A stretch of DNA of 64,000 nucleotides from Streptomyces roseolus (GTDB taxonomy: Bacteria > Actinomycetota > Actinomycetes > Streptomycetales > Streptomycetaceae): positions 186,001 through 250,000 of the forward strand of contig NZ_BMTV01000001.1 of assembly GCF_014649855.1 (NCBI RefSeq). The letters are read 5' to 3'. Of the stretch, positions 43,967-54,080 are shown one piece after another. The notes below the pieces were generated by a model. The model saw only the letters and a list, made by a program, of their open reading frames with translations, was not told where the DNA came from and searched no databases. The first letter of the stretch is position 1. Each line of letters begins with the position of its first letter. A program made the translations under genes and the position numbers.

Positions 43967-45465
43967 GCGACATGACGGCCCGAGGGCGCGCAGCGCGGAC
44001 CGGGCGCCCCTCCCCATCCGATCAGACGCTTGAGCAGATGTCCCAACAGCTCGCGCAGCTCTCCCGGTTCATGCACTCGGCCGAGGCTGCCCGGCTCGTC
44101 CTCGGCCTGCTGTACCTGAGCCGGATTCCGCGGGACGCCACCAGGCCCGGGGTTCCGACATGGGCGTGGTTGGTGAATCGCGCTACGGAAAATCCTTCGG
44201 AAGTCCGCAGGGCCGTGATCGAGTGCCTGGCCCACTGGCTCCCTTCCATCGAGGACCCGGACGCGGGAGCGATGCGTCTTGTGCCCGAACTCCCCGCCAG
44301 CTCCACCAGGCATCTGCCTGCTCTCATCCATGCCATCGGCTCCACCGAGCAGGTTTCCCCTCTGCTCGACAAGTGTCTGCGAGACCTCTCAGCGGCCCAG
44401 GCCGACGGCAGCAACTACTTCACACCCGGCGACCTGGCGCGCCTCATGGTCGGCGCGGCGGTACCGCAGGACGGGAACAGCGTGCTGGACCCGGTCTGCG
44501 GCTCAGGTGGTCTGTTGGTCGAGAGCCATCGCTACGTCCACGAGCGTGTCGGACTCAACCCGACCATGTTCCTGCAGGGTAAGGAACAGCACGCCCCTTC
44601 TTCTCAGGTGGCCCATATGAACCTCGCGGTTCGGGGCATCAGGGGTCGCATCTTCCCGCCCGGGAACAGCCTCGCGCATCCCGAACCCGAGCGCCACGAC
44701 ATCGTTCTGGCAAACCTCCCCTTCAACCAATCCGCCTGGGCGCCCGAGGGCGACGCCGAACCGGGCGACGGCCGGCCACTGCGCTCCGTCACCGCCGCCG
44801 ATCCGCGGTGGCCGGAGGAACCTCCGCCCCGGGGCTCCGCCAACGCCGCCTGGATCCAGCACATCGCGCATGCACTGGCGCCGGCGGGACGAGCCGTCTT
44901 CCTGATGGCCGACAGCATGGCCACCAGCCGACAGTCCGCACCCCGAAGACTCCGCGAACGTCTACTGCATGCCGACCTCGTCGAGTGCGTGATCGCGCTA
45001 CCGCCTCGCGTGTTCGGCCCCTCCAAGGCCACAGCCTGTCTGTGGGTGCTCAACAAGGACAAGCGCGCACGACCCGGCTGGGGTTCCTCGGACCGTCGCG
45101 GCCAGGTGCTGTTCATCAACGCGCGGCGCGCCTACGAACGGGTCCCGGACTCAAGGTCACGGCGGCTGGGCGAGGAGAACACTGCCCGAATCCTGAGCAC
45201 TCTCGCAGCCTGGCGGGGCCTCTCCGAGAGCGGTGCCGCAGCGTTGCCGTACAGCGACGTCCCCGGCTGGTCCCAAAGCTGCTCCACCAAGGAGATCACG
45301 AGCCACGAGTACAGCCTCATGCCGACTTCGTACGCCGTGGAACCGCCGAGCCCGGAGCGGGACACGCGGAGCCACATCGAGCGGCTCAAGTTCGAGCTGA
45401 CCGATCACCTGGCCCACATGCACGATCTTGAACTGCGACTGCTGGACGCCTTGGAGGAGATCTGA
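43963..45465 (+). CDS. N6-adenine DNA methylase, HsdM-like
   Basis: The 500-residue methylase has a helical N-terminal domain (~1-150) and then the catalytic domain typical of type I M subunits: YFTPGDLARLMV, AdoMet motif I VLDPVCGSGGLLVE, the catalytic motif IV as ANLPFNQ (usual form NPPF; here Leu replaces the first Pro) and GRAVFLMADSM. The C-terminus ends in a coiled segment that could contact the S subunit. It should methylate adenine at sites chosen by the next gene. It overlaps both neighbours by 1-4 bp. No restriction subunit is present. Confidence 0.88.
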   Translation: MSDMTARGRAARTGRPSPSDQTLEQMSQQLAQLSRFMHSAEAARLVLGLLYLSRIPRDATRPGVPTWAWLVNRATENPSEVRRAVIECLAHWLPSIEDPDAGAMRLVPELPASSTRHLPALIHAIGSTEQVSPLLDKCLRDLSAAQADGSNYFTPGDLARLMVGAAVPQDGNSVLDPVCGSGGLLVESHRYVHERVGLNPTMFLQGKEQHAPSSQVAHMNLAVRGIRGRIFPPGNSLAHPEPERHDIVLANLPFNQSAWAPEGDAEPGDGRPLRSVTAADPRWPEEPPPRGSANAAWIQHIAHALAPAGRAVFLMADSMATSRQSAPRRLRERLLHADLVECVIALPPRVFGPSKATACLWVLNKDKRARPGWGSSDRRGQVLFINARRAYERVPDSRSRRLGEENTARILSTLAAWRGLSESGAAALPYSDVPGWSQSCSTKEITSHEYSLMPTSYAVEPPSPERDTRSHIERLKFELTDHLAHMHDLELRLLDALEEI

Positions 45466-46754
45466 TGGGAGCCGGTACGCCTCAGGCCGACACGGGTACG
45501 TCGGCATGGCCGACGGTCTCTCTCCGCGGGCTCGAACGACTCGGCCACAACATCCACACAGCCTGTGGCTTCCTCGACGACAAGACCGCAGAGAGCACCC
45601 CAGGAGTGGTCAGCTCGACCTTCGTCCGGGACGGCAAGATCCTCTCTCCCCGGACCAACGAGTGGGTTTCGGGTGTACCTCCACGTACCCGAGCCAGCCT
45701 CAGGGAGGGTGACCTGGCGGTCGTGCTCGTCAGACGCGCGGGGGATTCCGCGCTGGTCACCTCCGAGCACGCGGGGTGGCCCGCAGCCCGGTCGATCGGC
45801 ATCATCCGCGCGGAGCCGCGCCTTGTGCGGTGGCTGCACATCTGGTTGCAGACGCCCACCGCGAAGGCCCGGATCGATGAGGACGTGACGGCCCACGTCG
45901 AGCCGACCGTAAGCCTCGACACCCTCCGTCGCATGCTGTTCCCACTGCCGCCGCCCGACGTCATCACTCACTACCACCGGGCCTTCACCCTCATCGAGGA
46001 GACGGCCGCCGTCTACCAGCTAACCGCGCGCAAGACAATGGAACTGGCCGACGCACTCCACAACACGGTGGCGGCTTCAGGTCCGCCCTGGGGCTCACGA
46101 CCGCTGGCAAAGGTCGCCCGTCTGAAGTCGGGTACCGGTTCCGAAAGCTCACTCCCACCGGCACCTGCGGATCCGACCATCGACGTGATCGCACCCAGGG
46201 ACCTCTACGACCTTCCCGTGCCCCACGTCCACCGGTTCCGCCTGACCGGGCCGGCGCGCGACGGCGCGGTACACCCTCCGGGCACCTTCATGCTCAGCAC
46301 CCGCTCCGACGGCGCGCACATCGCCGTGTCCAGCCGGGCGGCGACCCCCCTCAGAAGCGTCGTCGCCGTGCGGCCCCTGGACGACGAGGACGCGTGGTGG
46401 CTTCTCCACGAGCTCAGAAGCCGGAGCAAGGCGATCGCGGAACTCGCGCAGGGCCAGAACCGCCGCGAGATCTCCGCCCTCCGCCTGAAATCCCTGGCTC
46501 TCACTTGGCCGGATCACTTCACGCGCGCCGACTTCCACCGGGTCGTCGAGCCTCTGCATGCTACGGCACGACTCCTCGTCTCCAAGATCGCGACGTTGCA
46601 CGCACTGCGGGACACTCTCCTGCGCGACATCACGGCGAAGGCCGGTGTGCTCCGAGAGCCGGAGGAACAGGGCCTCAGCCTCCCGGCACCACGTGGGATG
46701 GAGAGCCTCGATGAGTCAGGATGGGGCCTGCAAACTCAACGGGTACCCGAGTGA
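45465..46754 (+). CDS. Type I S (specificity) subunit-like protein
   Basis: The 429-residue protein has two half-repeats, each a target-recognition region followed by a helix. The first covers ~17-205 (VSLRGLERLG, then VSLDTLRRMLFPLPPPDVITHYHRAFTLIEETAAVYQL) and the second ~210-400 (RPLAKVARLKSG, then ISALRLKSLALTWP and an EPLHATARLLVSKIATLHALRD helix). This matches HsdS layout, with each region reading half of a bipartite site. GGAGGAGA stands before the ATG, which overlaps the methylase stop by one base. It would target the methylase; the recognised sequence is unknown. Confidence 0.82.
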   Translation: MGAGTPQADTGTSAWPTVSLRGLERLGHNIHTACGFLDDKTAESTPGVVSSTFVRDGKILSPRTNEWVSGVPPRTRASLREGDLAVVLVRRAGDSALVTSEHAGWPAARSIGIIRAEPRLVRWLHIWLQTPTAKARIDEDVTAHVEPTVSLDTLRRMLFPLPPPDVITHYHRAFTLIEETAAVYQLTARKTMELADALHNTVAASGPPWGSRPLAKVARLKSGTGSESSLPPAPADPTIDVIAPRDLYDLPVPHVHRFRLTGPARDGAVHPPGTFMLSTRSDGAHIAVSSRAATPLRSVVAVRPLDDEDAWWLLHELRSRSKAIAELAQGQNRREISALRLKSLALTWPDHFTRADFHRVVEPLHATARLLVSKIATLHALRDTLLRDITAKAGVLREPEEQGLSLPAPRGMESLDESGWGLQTQRVPE

Positions 46755-46767
46755 GAACGGTGGAGCG

Positions 46768-47934
46768 ATGAATACCAGGCCACTGCTGAACCGCAGGCTG
46801 GACGGGCTCGGGACGACGATCTTCGCGGAGATGTCGGCCCTGGCGACAGCGACGGGCGCGATCAACCTGGGCCAGGGCTTCCCGGACACCGACGGCCCGG
46901 AGTCCGTACGTGAGGCCGCCGTACGAGCGCTGCGCGACGGCCGCGGCAACCAGTACCCGCCGGGCCCCGGCGTCCCGGAGCTCCGCCAGGCGATCGCCGA
47001 CCACCAGCACCGCTTCTACGGCCTGAGCCTCGACCCCGACACGGAAGTACTGGTCACCGCTGGCGCGACGGAGGCGATCGCGGCGACCATGCTCGCGCTG
47101 CTGGAGCCCGGTGACGAGGTGATCGCCTTCGAGCCCTTCTACGACTCCTACGCGGCCTGCGTCGCCATGGCCGGCGCGAAGCGCGTCCCGCTCACCCTGC
47201 GCGCCCCGTCCTTCCGCCCGGACCTGGACGAACTGCGATCCAAGATCACCCCGCGCACTCGCCTCCTGCTCCTCAACACCCCGCACAACCCGACCGGGAT
47301 GGTCCTCACCCCCGACGAGCAGAGCACCATCGCCGCGCTCGCCGTCGAGCACGACCTGCTCGTGGCCACCGACGAGGTGTACGAGCACCTGGTCTTCGAC
47401 GGCGCCGCCCACGTCCCGATCGCGAGCCTCCCCGGCATGCGCGAGCGCACCGTCTCCATCTCCTCCGCCGGCAAGACCTTCTCCTTCACCGGATGGAAGG
47501 TTGGCTGGACCACCGCGAGCCCGGAGCTGACCTCGGCGGTCCGCTCGGCGAAGCAGTACCTCACCTACGTCTCCTCCGGCCCCTTCCAGTACGCGGTCGC
47601 CGAGGCCCTGCGCCTCCCGGAGGCGTACTACGACGGCCTGCGCGCCGACCTCCAGGCCAAGCGGGACCTGCTGAGCGAGGGCCTCGAGGAGGCCGGCTTC
47701 GGGGTCTACCGCCCGCGCGGAACGTACTTCGTCACCACCGACATCCGCCCCCTCGGCGCCGACGACGGCTTCGCCTTCTGCCGCTCGCTGCCGGAGCGGG
47801 CCGGTGTCGTCGCCATCCCGAACGCGGTCTTCTACGACCACCGCGAGGCGGGCGCCCCCTTCGTCCGCTTCGCGTTCTGCAAGCGGACCGACGTCCTGGA
47901 GGAGGCGGTCTCCCGGCTGAAGCGGCTGGGGTGA
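46768..47934 (+). CDS. Class I aminotransferase, complete copy
   Basis: The 388-residue enzyme is about four-fifths identical by eye to the fragment at 42785 over the shared part, and then continues PELTSAVRSAKQYLTYVSSGPFQYAVAEAL to a normal family C-terminus. All PLP-site blocks are present (INLGQGFPDTDGPESV, TAGATEAIA, LNTPHNPTG, ATDEVYEHL, SSAGKTFSFTGWKVGW). It probably transaminates an amino acid with a 2-oxo acid, as kynurenine or methionine aminotransferases of this group do. It starts 13 bp after the S gene and lacks the leaderless promoter of the fragment, so it depends on the island operon. After codon 247 its codon usage looks like that of the host. Confidence 0.92.
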   Translation: MNTRPLLNRRLDGLGTTIFAEMSALATATGAINLGQGFPDTDGPESVREAAVRALRDGRGNQYPPGPGVPELRQAIADHQHRFYGLSLDPDTEVLVTAGATEAIAATMLALLEPGDEVIAFEPFYDSYAACVAMAGAKRVPLTLRAPSFRPDLDELRSKITPRTRLLLLNTPHNPTGMVLTPDEQSTIAALAVEHDLLVATDEVYEHLVFDGAAHVPIASLPGMRERTVSISSAGKTFSFTGWKVGWTTASPELTSAVRSAKQYLTYVSSGPFQYAVAEALRLPEAYYDGLRADLQAKRDLLSEGLEEAGFGVYRPRGTYFVTTDIRPLGADDGFAFCRSLPERAGVVAIPNAVFYDHREAGAPFVRFAFCKRTDVLEEAVSRLKRLG

Positions 47935-47937
47935 GAA

Positions 47938-47979
47938 CGCCGGAAGCCGGGCCCCCGTGCGGGGACCCGGCTTCCGGCG
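47938..47979. terminator. Bidirectional terminator
   Basis: The 14-bp arms at 47938-47951 and 47966-47979 are perfect reverse complements, with a further 4-bp CCCC/GGGG inner stem. It sits between the convergent aminotransferase and YbjN-type genes. Confidence 0.8.
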
Positions 47980-47994
47980 CGCGGGGGACGGGGC

Positions 47995-48525
47995 TCAGGC
48001 CTCGTCGCCCTCGGTCTTCTCCTCCGGGGAGGCCAGACCGAACTGCTCGACGATCCACTTGTCGAACTCGATGGAGGCGCGGACCCAGCTCACCGTGGAG
48101 GAGACGAAGTGCTCCAGGGCGACGCCGGTGCCGATCAGCATCTGCGCCTCACCGATGAGGCGGAGGGTGGCGGAGCCGTCCTCCTCCTCGTGCAGGTGGG
48201 TGTAGACCTTCGGCCACAGGGTGCGGCGGTTCCAGTCGTCGATCGCGTCGAGGATCTTGACGCGGTCGTCGGCGGAGTGCGGACGGTCGTAGAACGTGCG
48301 CACCGAGAACACCTGCTGCTCGTTCTCGCCGCGGAACATGAAGTACGTGCGGAATTCCTCCCACGGCGCCGCGAGGTCGCCCTCGTCGTCGACGACGTAC
48401 TTGAGCTCCATCTGCTCCAGGAGCTGCTTCACCAGGTCCTGGTCGGGGACGACGGGGCCCGCCGGTCCTGCCTGGGGCTGGGGCTGTCCCCCGAAATTCG
48501 GAATCGAGGACGGGTCGATGCTCAC
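47995..48525 (-). CDS. YbjN-domain protein
   Basis: The 176-residue protein has a short disordered start (IPNFGGQPQPQAGP) and then a YbjN-type fold: LVKQLLEQMELKYVVDDEGDLAAPWEEFRTYFMF, VFSVRTFYDRP, ILDAIDDWNRRTLWPKVYTH, and the C-terminal VALEHFVSSTVSWVRASIEFDKWI. The family is structurally like type III secretion chaperones, and its cellular role in actinobacteria is unknown. The GTG at 48525 has GAAGGGAAA upstream and gives the family-like start; an in-frame ATG further up is less plausible. Confidence 0.85.
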   Translation of the reverse strand: MSIDPSSIPNFGGQPQPQAGPAGPVVPDQDLVKQLLEQMELKYVVDDEGDLAAPWEEFRTYFMFRGENEQQVFSVRTFYDRPHSADDRVKILDAIDDWNRRTLWPKVYTHLHEEEDGSATLRLIGEAQMLIGTGVALEHFVSSTVSWVRASIEFDKWIVEQFGLASPEEKTEGDEA

Positions 48526-48636
48526 CGTGAATTTCCCTTCGTACGGATGTCGCCATCCTCCCCCATCCCGGCCGGTCCGTGGCAAGCCCCGCCGGTGCGG
48601 ATCCGCTGCGGGCTGACAGGATCCGCACCCACGGCC

Positions 48637-51222
<2,586 letters not shown>

Positions 51223-51296
51223 GTGCGGGGTCTCCTCCTGGGTGTGGTCCTCCGGGTCCGGCGGTGGACCCTTCTCGTTCTCTGACTCATACAGCG

Positions 51297-51325
51297 TACA
51301 TAAAGTTGAGTCTATTCCGCTCAAG
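51297..51325 (-). promoter_or_regulatory. clpB promoter with HspR (HAIR) operator
   Basis: On the minus strand CTTGAGC-N7-ACTCAAC (51305-51325) differs at two positions from the HAIR consensus CTTGAGT-N7-ACTCAAG. The -35 TTGAGC lies inside it, with TATGTA (51297-51302) 16 bp downstream as a possible -10. HspR bound here would block the promoter. Confidence 0.8.
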
Positions 51326-51362
51326 GTGTCGGAGGGGCGAACGTCCGGGGTAGTTTCCGGGC

Positions 51363-51767
51363 ATGGCGACCGACCCGAGGAACCCCACGGACTCGTACCT
51401 CAGCTTCTGGCGCGAGTACCACATGTGCACGCTGACCACCCCGCGTCCGGACGGCACCCCGCACGTGGTGGCCGTCGGCGTCACGTACGACCCCGAGCGC
51501 GGCCTGGCGCGGGTCATCACCAACAAGAACAGCAGGAAGGTCGCCCACGTCCTGGCGGCGGGCGCGGAGGGCGCGCGGGTCGCGGTCTGCCAGGTCGACA
51601 AGGGGCGCTGGGCCACCCTGGAGGGCGTCGCCCGGATCCGCACGGAGGAGGCGGAGGTCGCCGACGCGGTGGCGCGCTACGCCGAGCGCTACGGCCGCAC
51701 CCCGACGCCCAACCCCGACCGGGTGGTCATCGAGATCGCGCTCACCCGGGCGATGGGCCGCGCCTGA
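51363..51767 (+). CDS. PPOX-class flavin/F420-dependent oxidoreductase
   Basis: The 134-residue split-barrel protein has [41 protein letters not shown] and [19 protein letters not shown], typical of the pyridoxamine-phosphate-oxidase-like family that in actinobacteria often uses F420 or FMN to reduce small molecules. The substrate is unknown. The start has TAGTTT 6 nt upstream and no ribosome-binding site, so a leaderless transcript is likely. It is divergent from clpB, whose HAIR site lies ~40 bp upstream and could affect both. Confidence 0.85.
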   Translation: MATDPRNPTDSYLSFWREYHMCTLTTPRPDGTPHVVAVGVTYDPERGLARVITNKNSRKVAHVLAAGAEGARVAVCQVDKGRWATLEGVARIRTEEAEVADAVARYAERYGRTPTPNPDRVVIEIALTRAMGRA

Positions 51768-51817
51768 CCCTCCCTCCGGGAACGGTCCCGGATCCGCCGG
51801 GGACGGCCCCGGAAAAG

Positions 51818-51862
51818 CACAACGGCGCCATCGCGGTTCAGGTCCGCGATGGCGCCGTTGTG
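51818..51862. terminator. Bidirectional terminator
   Basis: A perfect 19-bp stem (51818-51836 with 51844-51862) with a 7-nt loop stands between the convergent PPOX and Rieske-like genes. A second 10-bp hairpin at 51874-51909 covers the stop codon of the Rieske-like gene. Confidence 0.85.
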
Positions 51863-51904
51863 TGGGGGAAGCACCTGAGCGATCTACAACGACGGGGGAA
51901 TCGC

Positions 51905-52234
51905 TCAGGCACTGCGGGGGGTGGCGGAGATGGTCTCGGAGGCGAACCGCGCCTCGACCGGCTGGTGGTCGCGCTGGTCCAAGTTGACGAAGATCATGCC
52001 GTACCGGATGGCACAGCGGACGGGCTGGGGGGCGCCGCGGGGACGGCGCAGGCACCGGTAGGCACGGATGTCCTCGTCGTCCCCGCGGACGACGACGATC
52101 GGCTCACCGAAGAGGGTGACCTTCAACGACTCGCCACGGCGCGGCACCGCGGTGACGAGGTCGATGAAGTGCCACCCCGACCGGTAGGCACTCGCCATCT
52201 CGCGTCGGAAACGAGGGTCCTCGGGAACCGTCAT
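51905..52234 (-). CDS. Rieske-like protein lacking the cluster ligands
   Basis: The 109-residue protein follows the course of a Rieske domain (SGWHFIDLVTAVPRRGESLKVTLFGEPIVVVRGDDEDIRAYRCL, later IRYGMIFVNLDQ). The ligand pairs C-x-H and C-x2-H of true Rieske proteins are not there: the first is C-L-R and the second lacks His. It cannot hold a normal [2Fe-2S] cluster, so a binding role is more likely than electron transfer. Its ATG overlaps the stop of the repeat-peptide gene by 4 bp, so the two are made together. The assignment to the Rieske fold is by pattern only. Confidence 0.6.
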   Translation of the reverse strand: MTVPEDPRFRREMASAYRSGWHFIDLVTAVPRRGESLKVTLFGEPIVVVRGDDEDIRAYRCLRRPRGAPQPVRCAIRYGMIFVNLDQRDHQPVEARFASETISATPRSA

Positions 52235-52446
52235 GCCCTGACGGACCCCCAACCGGGGTCGGCGACCGGCGCCACGCCCCATCCGGGATCGGCGACCGCC
52301 GGCTGCAGCAGACCCCAGCCCGGGTCGGCCCTGACGACCTGCGTCTGGGAACCCCACCCCGGATCCTGGGCCATCGAGACAGCGCCCACAGCTGCAGCAG
52401 CCATCAGCGCGGCACCGACTACGGTGCGTATGAGCTTCTTGGACAT
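52231..52446 (-). CDS. Secreted small peptide with four DPGWG repeats
   Basis: The 71-residue product has a signal peptide (MSKKLIRTVV, hydrophobic Ala/Val core, likely cleavage near VSMA-Q at residue 26). The mature part of ~45 residues contains DPGWG at residues 28-32, 41-45, 53-57 and 63-67, spaced 13, 12 and 10. No Cys, Ser/Thr-rich core or known leader motif is present. The ATG overlaps the Rieske-like gene's start via ATGA at the other end. Exported, modified or surface-acting roles are possible; I know no described family with this repeat. Confidence 0.65.
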   Translation of the reverse strand: MSKKLIRTVVGAALMAAAAVGAVSMAQDPGWGSQTQVVRADPGWGLLQPAVADPGWGVAPVADPGWGSVRA

Positions 52447-52579
52447 GACCGAGCAACCTCACTCGAAGGTGTGTAACTACCTGCTCCCCCGCAAGTCACG
52501 ACGATCGCTCACTCCTCCCGTTTCCACCACTCGCCCAATGCATCATGTTCCTGTAATGCAAGAGCCTGGGGGTGTACGT

Positions 52580-53560
52580 ATGCGGATAGAACCTGACCAA
52601 AAGGTGCATTCTCACACGCACGCAGACCTGTGCGAACCGGGCAGTCGGCTCTACTCGGAGGCCCTCAGGGAAGGCCGGATCGCCCGTTCCGAGATCTCGC
52701 CCGCACCCTGCCTGATGGACCTGGACCTGCTGCGCCCCGACCCCGACGACGCCGAGTGGCTCCGCCCCGTGGCACCGACGGCCGCCCTCGCCCGCCTCCT
52801 CGACCCGCTCGAGAAGGAGATACAGGAGCGCCGGCGCATGACCGTCACCCTCGCCGACGCCTTCGAACCCTTCATGGCCCTCGGCGCCCGCGACCCCTCG
52901 ATGACCCACGCCATCACCGTCCTCGAAGGACTGGAGCGGATCAACGACAGCCTGGACCGCGCCGTCGCCGCATGCACCTCGGAACTGCTCACCGTACAGC
53001 CGGGGAAGGGCCGCAGCGCGCAGACCTTCGGAGAAGCCCTGCGCCGGGTGCGGCCGCTGCTCGGCCGGGGCATCCGGATGCGCACGCTGTACCAGCACAC
53101 CGCGCGCCACCAGCCCATCACCCTGGCGTACCTGGAACGCATCGGCTCCGAGGTCGAGGTCCGGACGCTGGAGGAGATCATCGACCGCCTCATCATCGTC
53201 GACCGCAAGGTCGCCTTCGTCCCGGCCAGCCGTGACCGCACCATCGCCCTCGAACTGCGCCACCAGGGGCTCGTGGAGTACCTCGGCGGCGTCTTCGACC
53301 AGTTCTGGCTCCAGGCGACGCCCCTGGACTCCCCGGTCACCTACCAGCCGCAGCTCAGCGGCATCAGCGGCGTCCAGCGCTCCATCGCCCGGCTCCTCGT
53401 CGAGGGCCACGTCGACGAGGCCATCGCCCGCCGGCTCGGGATGAACGTCCGCACCTGCCGGGCGCACATAGCCAAGCTCGCGGCCACCCTCGGCAGCGGC
53501 AGCCGCGCCCAGCTCGGCTACCTCATCGCCCGCTCCGGCCTCCTCGAACGGGAGATCTGA
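52580..53560 (+). CDS. LuxR-type regulator with long N-terminal domain
   Basis: The 326-residue protein has a C-terminal helix-turn-helix (VQRSIARLLVEGHVDEAIARRLGMNVRTCRAHIAKLAATLGSGSRAQLGYLIARSG) of the LuxR/GerE class. A ~250-residue N-terminal region has no receiver or PAS signature; it includes a central PLD-like segment (LEEIIDRLIIVDRKVAFVPASRDRTIALEL) seen in TrmB-like and related Streptomyces regulators. GGGGG precedes ATG 52580 by 7 nt. It is divergent, across 133 bp, from the DPGWG-peptide operon and is its likely regulator. It ends at a strong terminator facing hspR. Confidence 0.85.
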   Translation: MRIEPDQKVHSHTHADLCEPGSRLYSEALREGRIARSEISPAPCLMDLDLLRPDPDDAEWLRPVAPTAALARLLDPLEKEIQERRRMTVTLADAFEPFMALGARDPSMTHAITVLEGLERINDSLDRAVAACTSELLTVQPGKGRSAQTFGEALRRVRPLLGRGIRMRTLYQHTARHQPITLAYLERIGSEVEVRTLEEIIDRLIIVDRKVAFVPASRDRTIALELRHQGLVEYLGGVFDQFWLQATPLDSPVTYQPQLSGISGVQRSIARLLVEGHVDEAIARRLGMNVRTCRAHIAKLAATLGSGSRAQLGYLIARSGLLEREI

Positions 53561-53570
53561 CCGCCGGACG

Positions 53571-53609
53571 CGCGGAAGGCCCCTCCCGGGCGGGGAGGGG
53601 CCTTCCGCG
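53571..53609. terminator. Bidirectional terminator
   Basis: A perfect 17-bp stem (53571-53587 with 53593-53609) and 5-nt loop between the convergent regulator and hspR. Confidence 0.85.
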
Positions 53610-53626
53610 GTCCATGGCGCGTGCGG

Positions 53627-54076
53627 CTACTCGCCGCGCTTCGGTGCCGGGCGCCACACCACCAGGGCGCCGGTCTGCTGCACGTCGGTGTACGGCACCA
53701 GGTCGCGCCGGTACGAGGCGTGCACCTGGGCCTCGCGCTGGCGCATCGCGGCGGCCGCGCCCTCGACGGCCGCCGAGAGCTCGGCGACCCGGGCCTGGAG
53801 CGCCGCGACCTGGTTCTCCAGCTCGATGATGCGCTTGATGCCGGCGAGGTTGATGCCCTCGTCCTGCGACAACTGCTGCACCTGGCGGAGCAGTTCGATG
53901 TCGCGGGCCGAGTAGCGCCGGCCCCGGCCGGCCGTGCGGTCCGGGGAGACCAGACCCAGGCGGTCGTACTGGCGCAGGGTCTGCGGATGCAGCCCCGACA
54001 GCTGGGCCGCCACCGAGATGACGTACACCGGGGTCTCGTCGGTCAGTTCGTACGGGTTGCGTCTGCGTCCGTCCAC
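53627..54076 (-). CDS. hspR: Heat-shock repressor HspR (MerR family)
   Basis: The 149-residue MerR-type repressor has YVISVAAQLSGLHPQTLRQYDRLGLVSPDRTAGRGRRYS, the HspR-specific helix-turn-helix and wing. A coiled coil follows (IIELENQVAALQARVAELSAAVE) and the tail binds DnaK as co-repressor in this family. It binds HAIR sites upstream of dnaK and clpB, so its own operon is autoregulated. The GTG at 54076 lies 4 bp after the dnaJ stop. It is the last gene of dnaK-grpE-dnaJ-hspR. Confidence 0.96.
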   Translation of the reverse strand: MDGRRRNPYELTDETPVYVISVAAQLSGLHPQTLRQYDRLGLVSPDRTAGRGRRYSARDIELLRQVQQLSQDEGINLAGIKRIIELENQVAALQARVAELSAAVEGAAAAMRQREAQVHASYRRDLVPYTDVQQTGALVVWRPAPKRGE

Positions 54077-54080
54077 CGCG

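Larger units (their letters stand above)
43529..47508 (+). mobile_element. ~4-kb island inserted in an aminotransferase gene
   Basis: The 28-bp stretch at 43501-43528 recurs at 47481-47508 with two mismatches, both at the same codons of an aminotransferase. Between them lie a ~230-bp non-coding stretch, the three-gene methylase operon and the first 247 codons of a second aminotransferase that continues in frame into the rest of the gene. GC content and codon choice within the operon are visibly lower than in the flanks. No integrase, transposase or terminal inverted repeats are visible, so the entry mechanism is unknown. The region 43544-43774 has no gene I can support. Confidence 0.65.
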
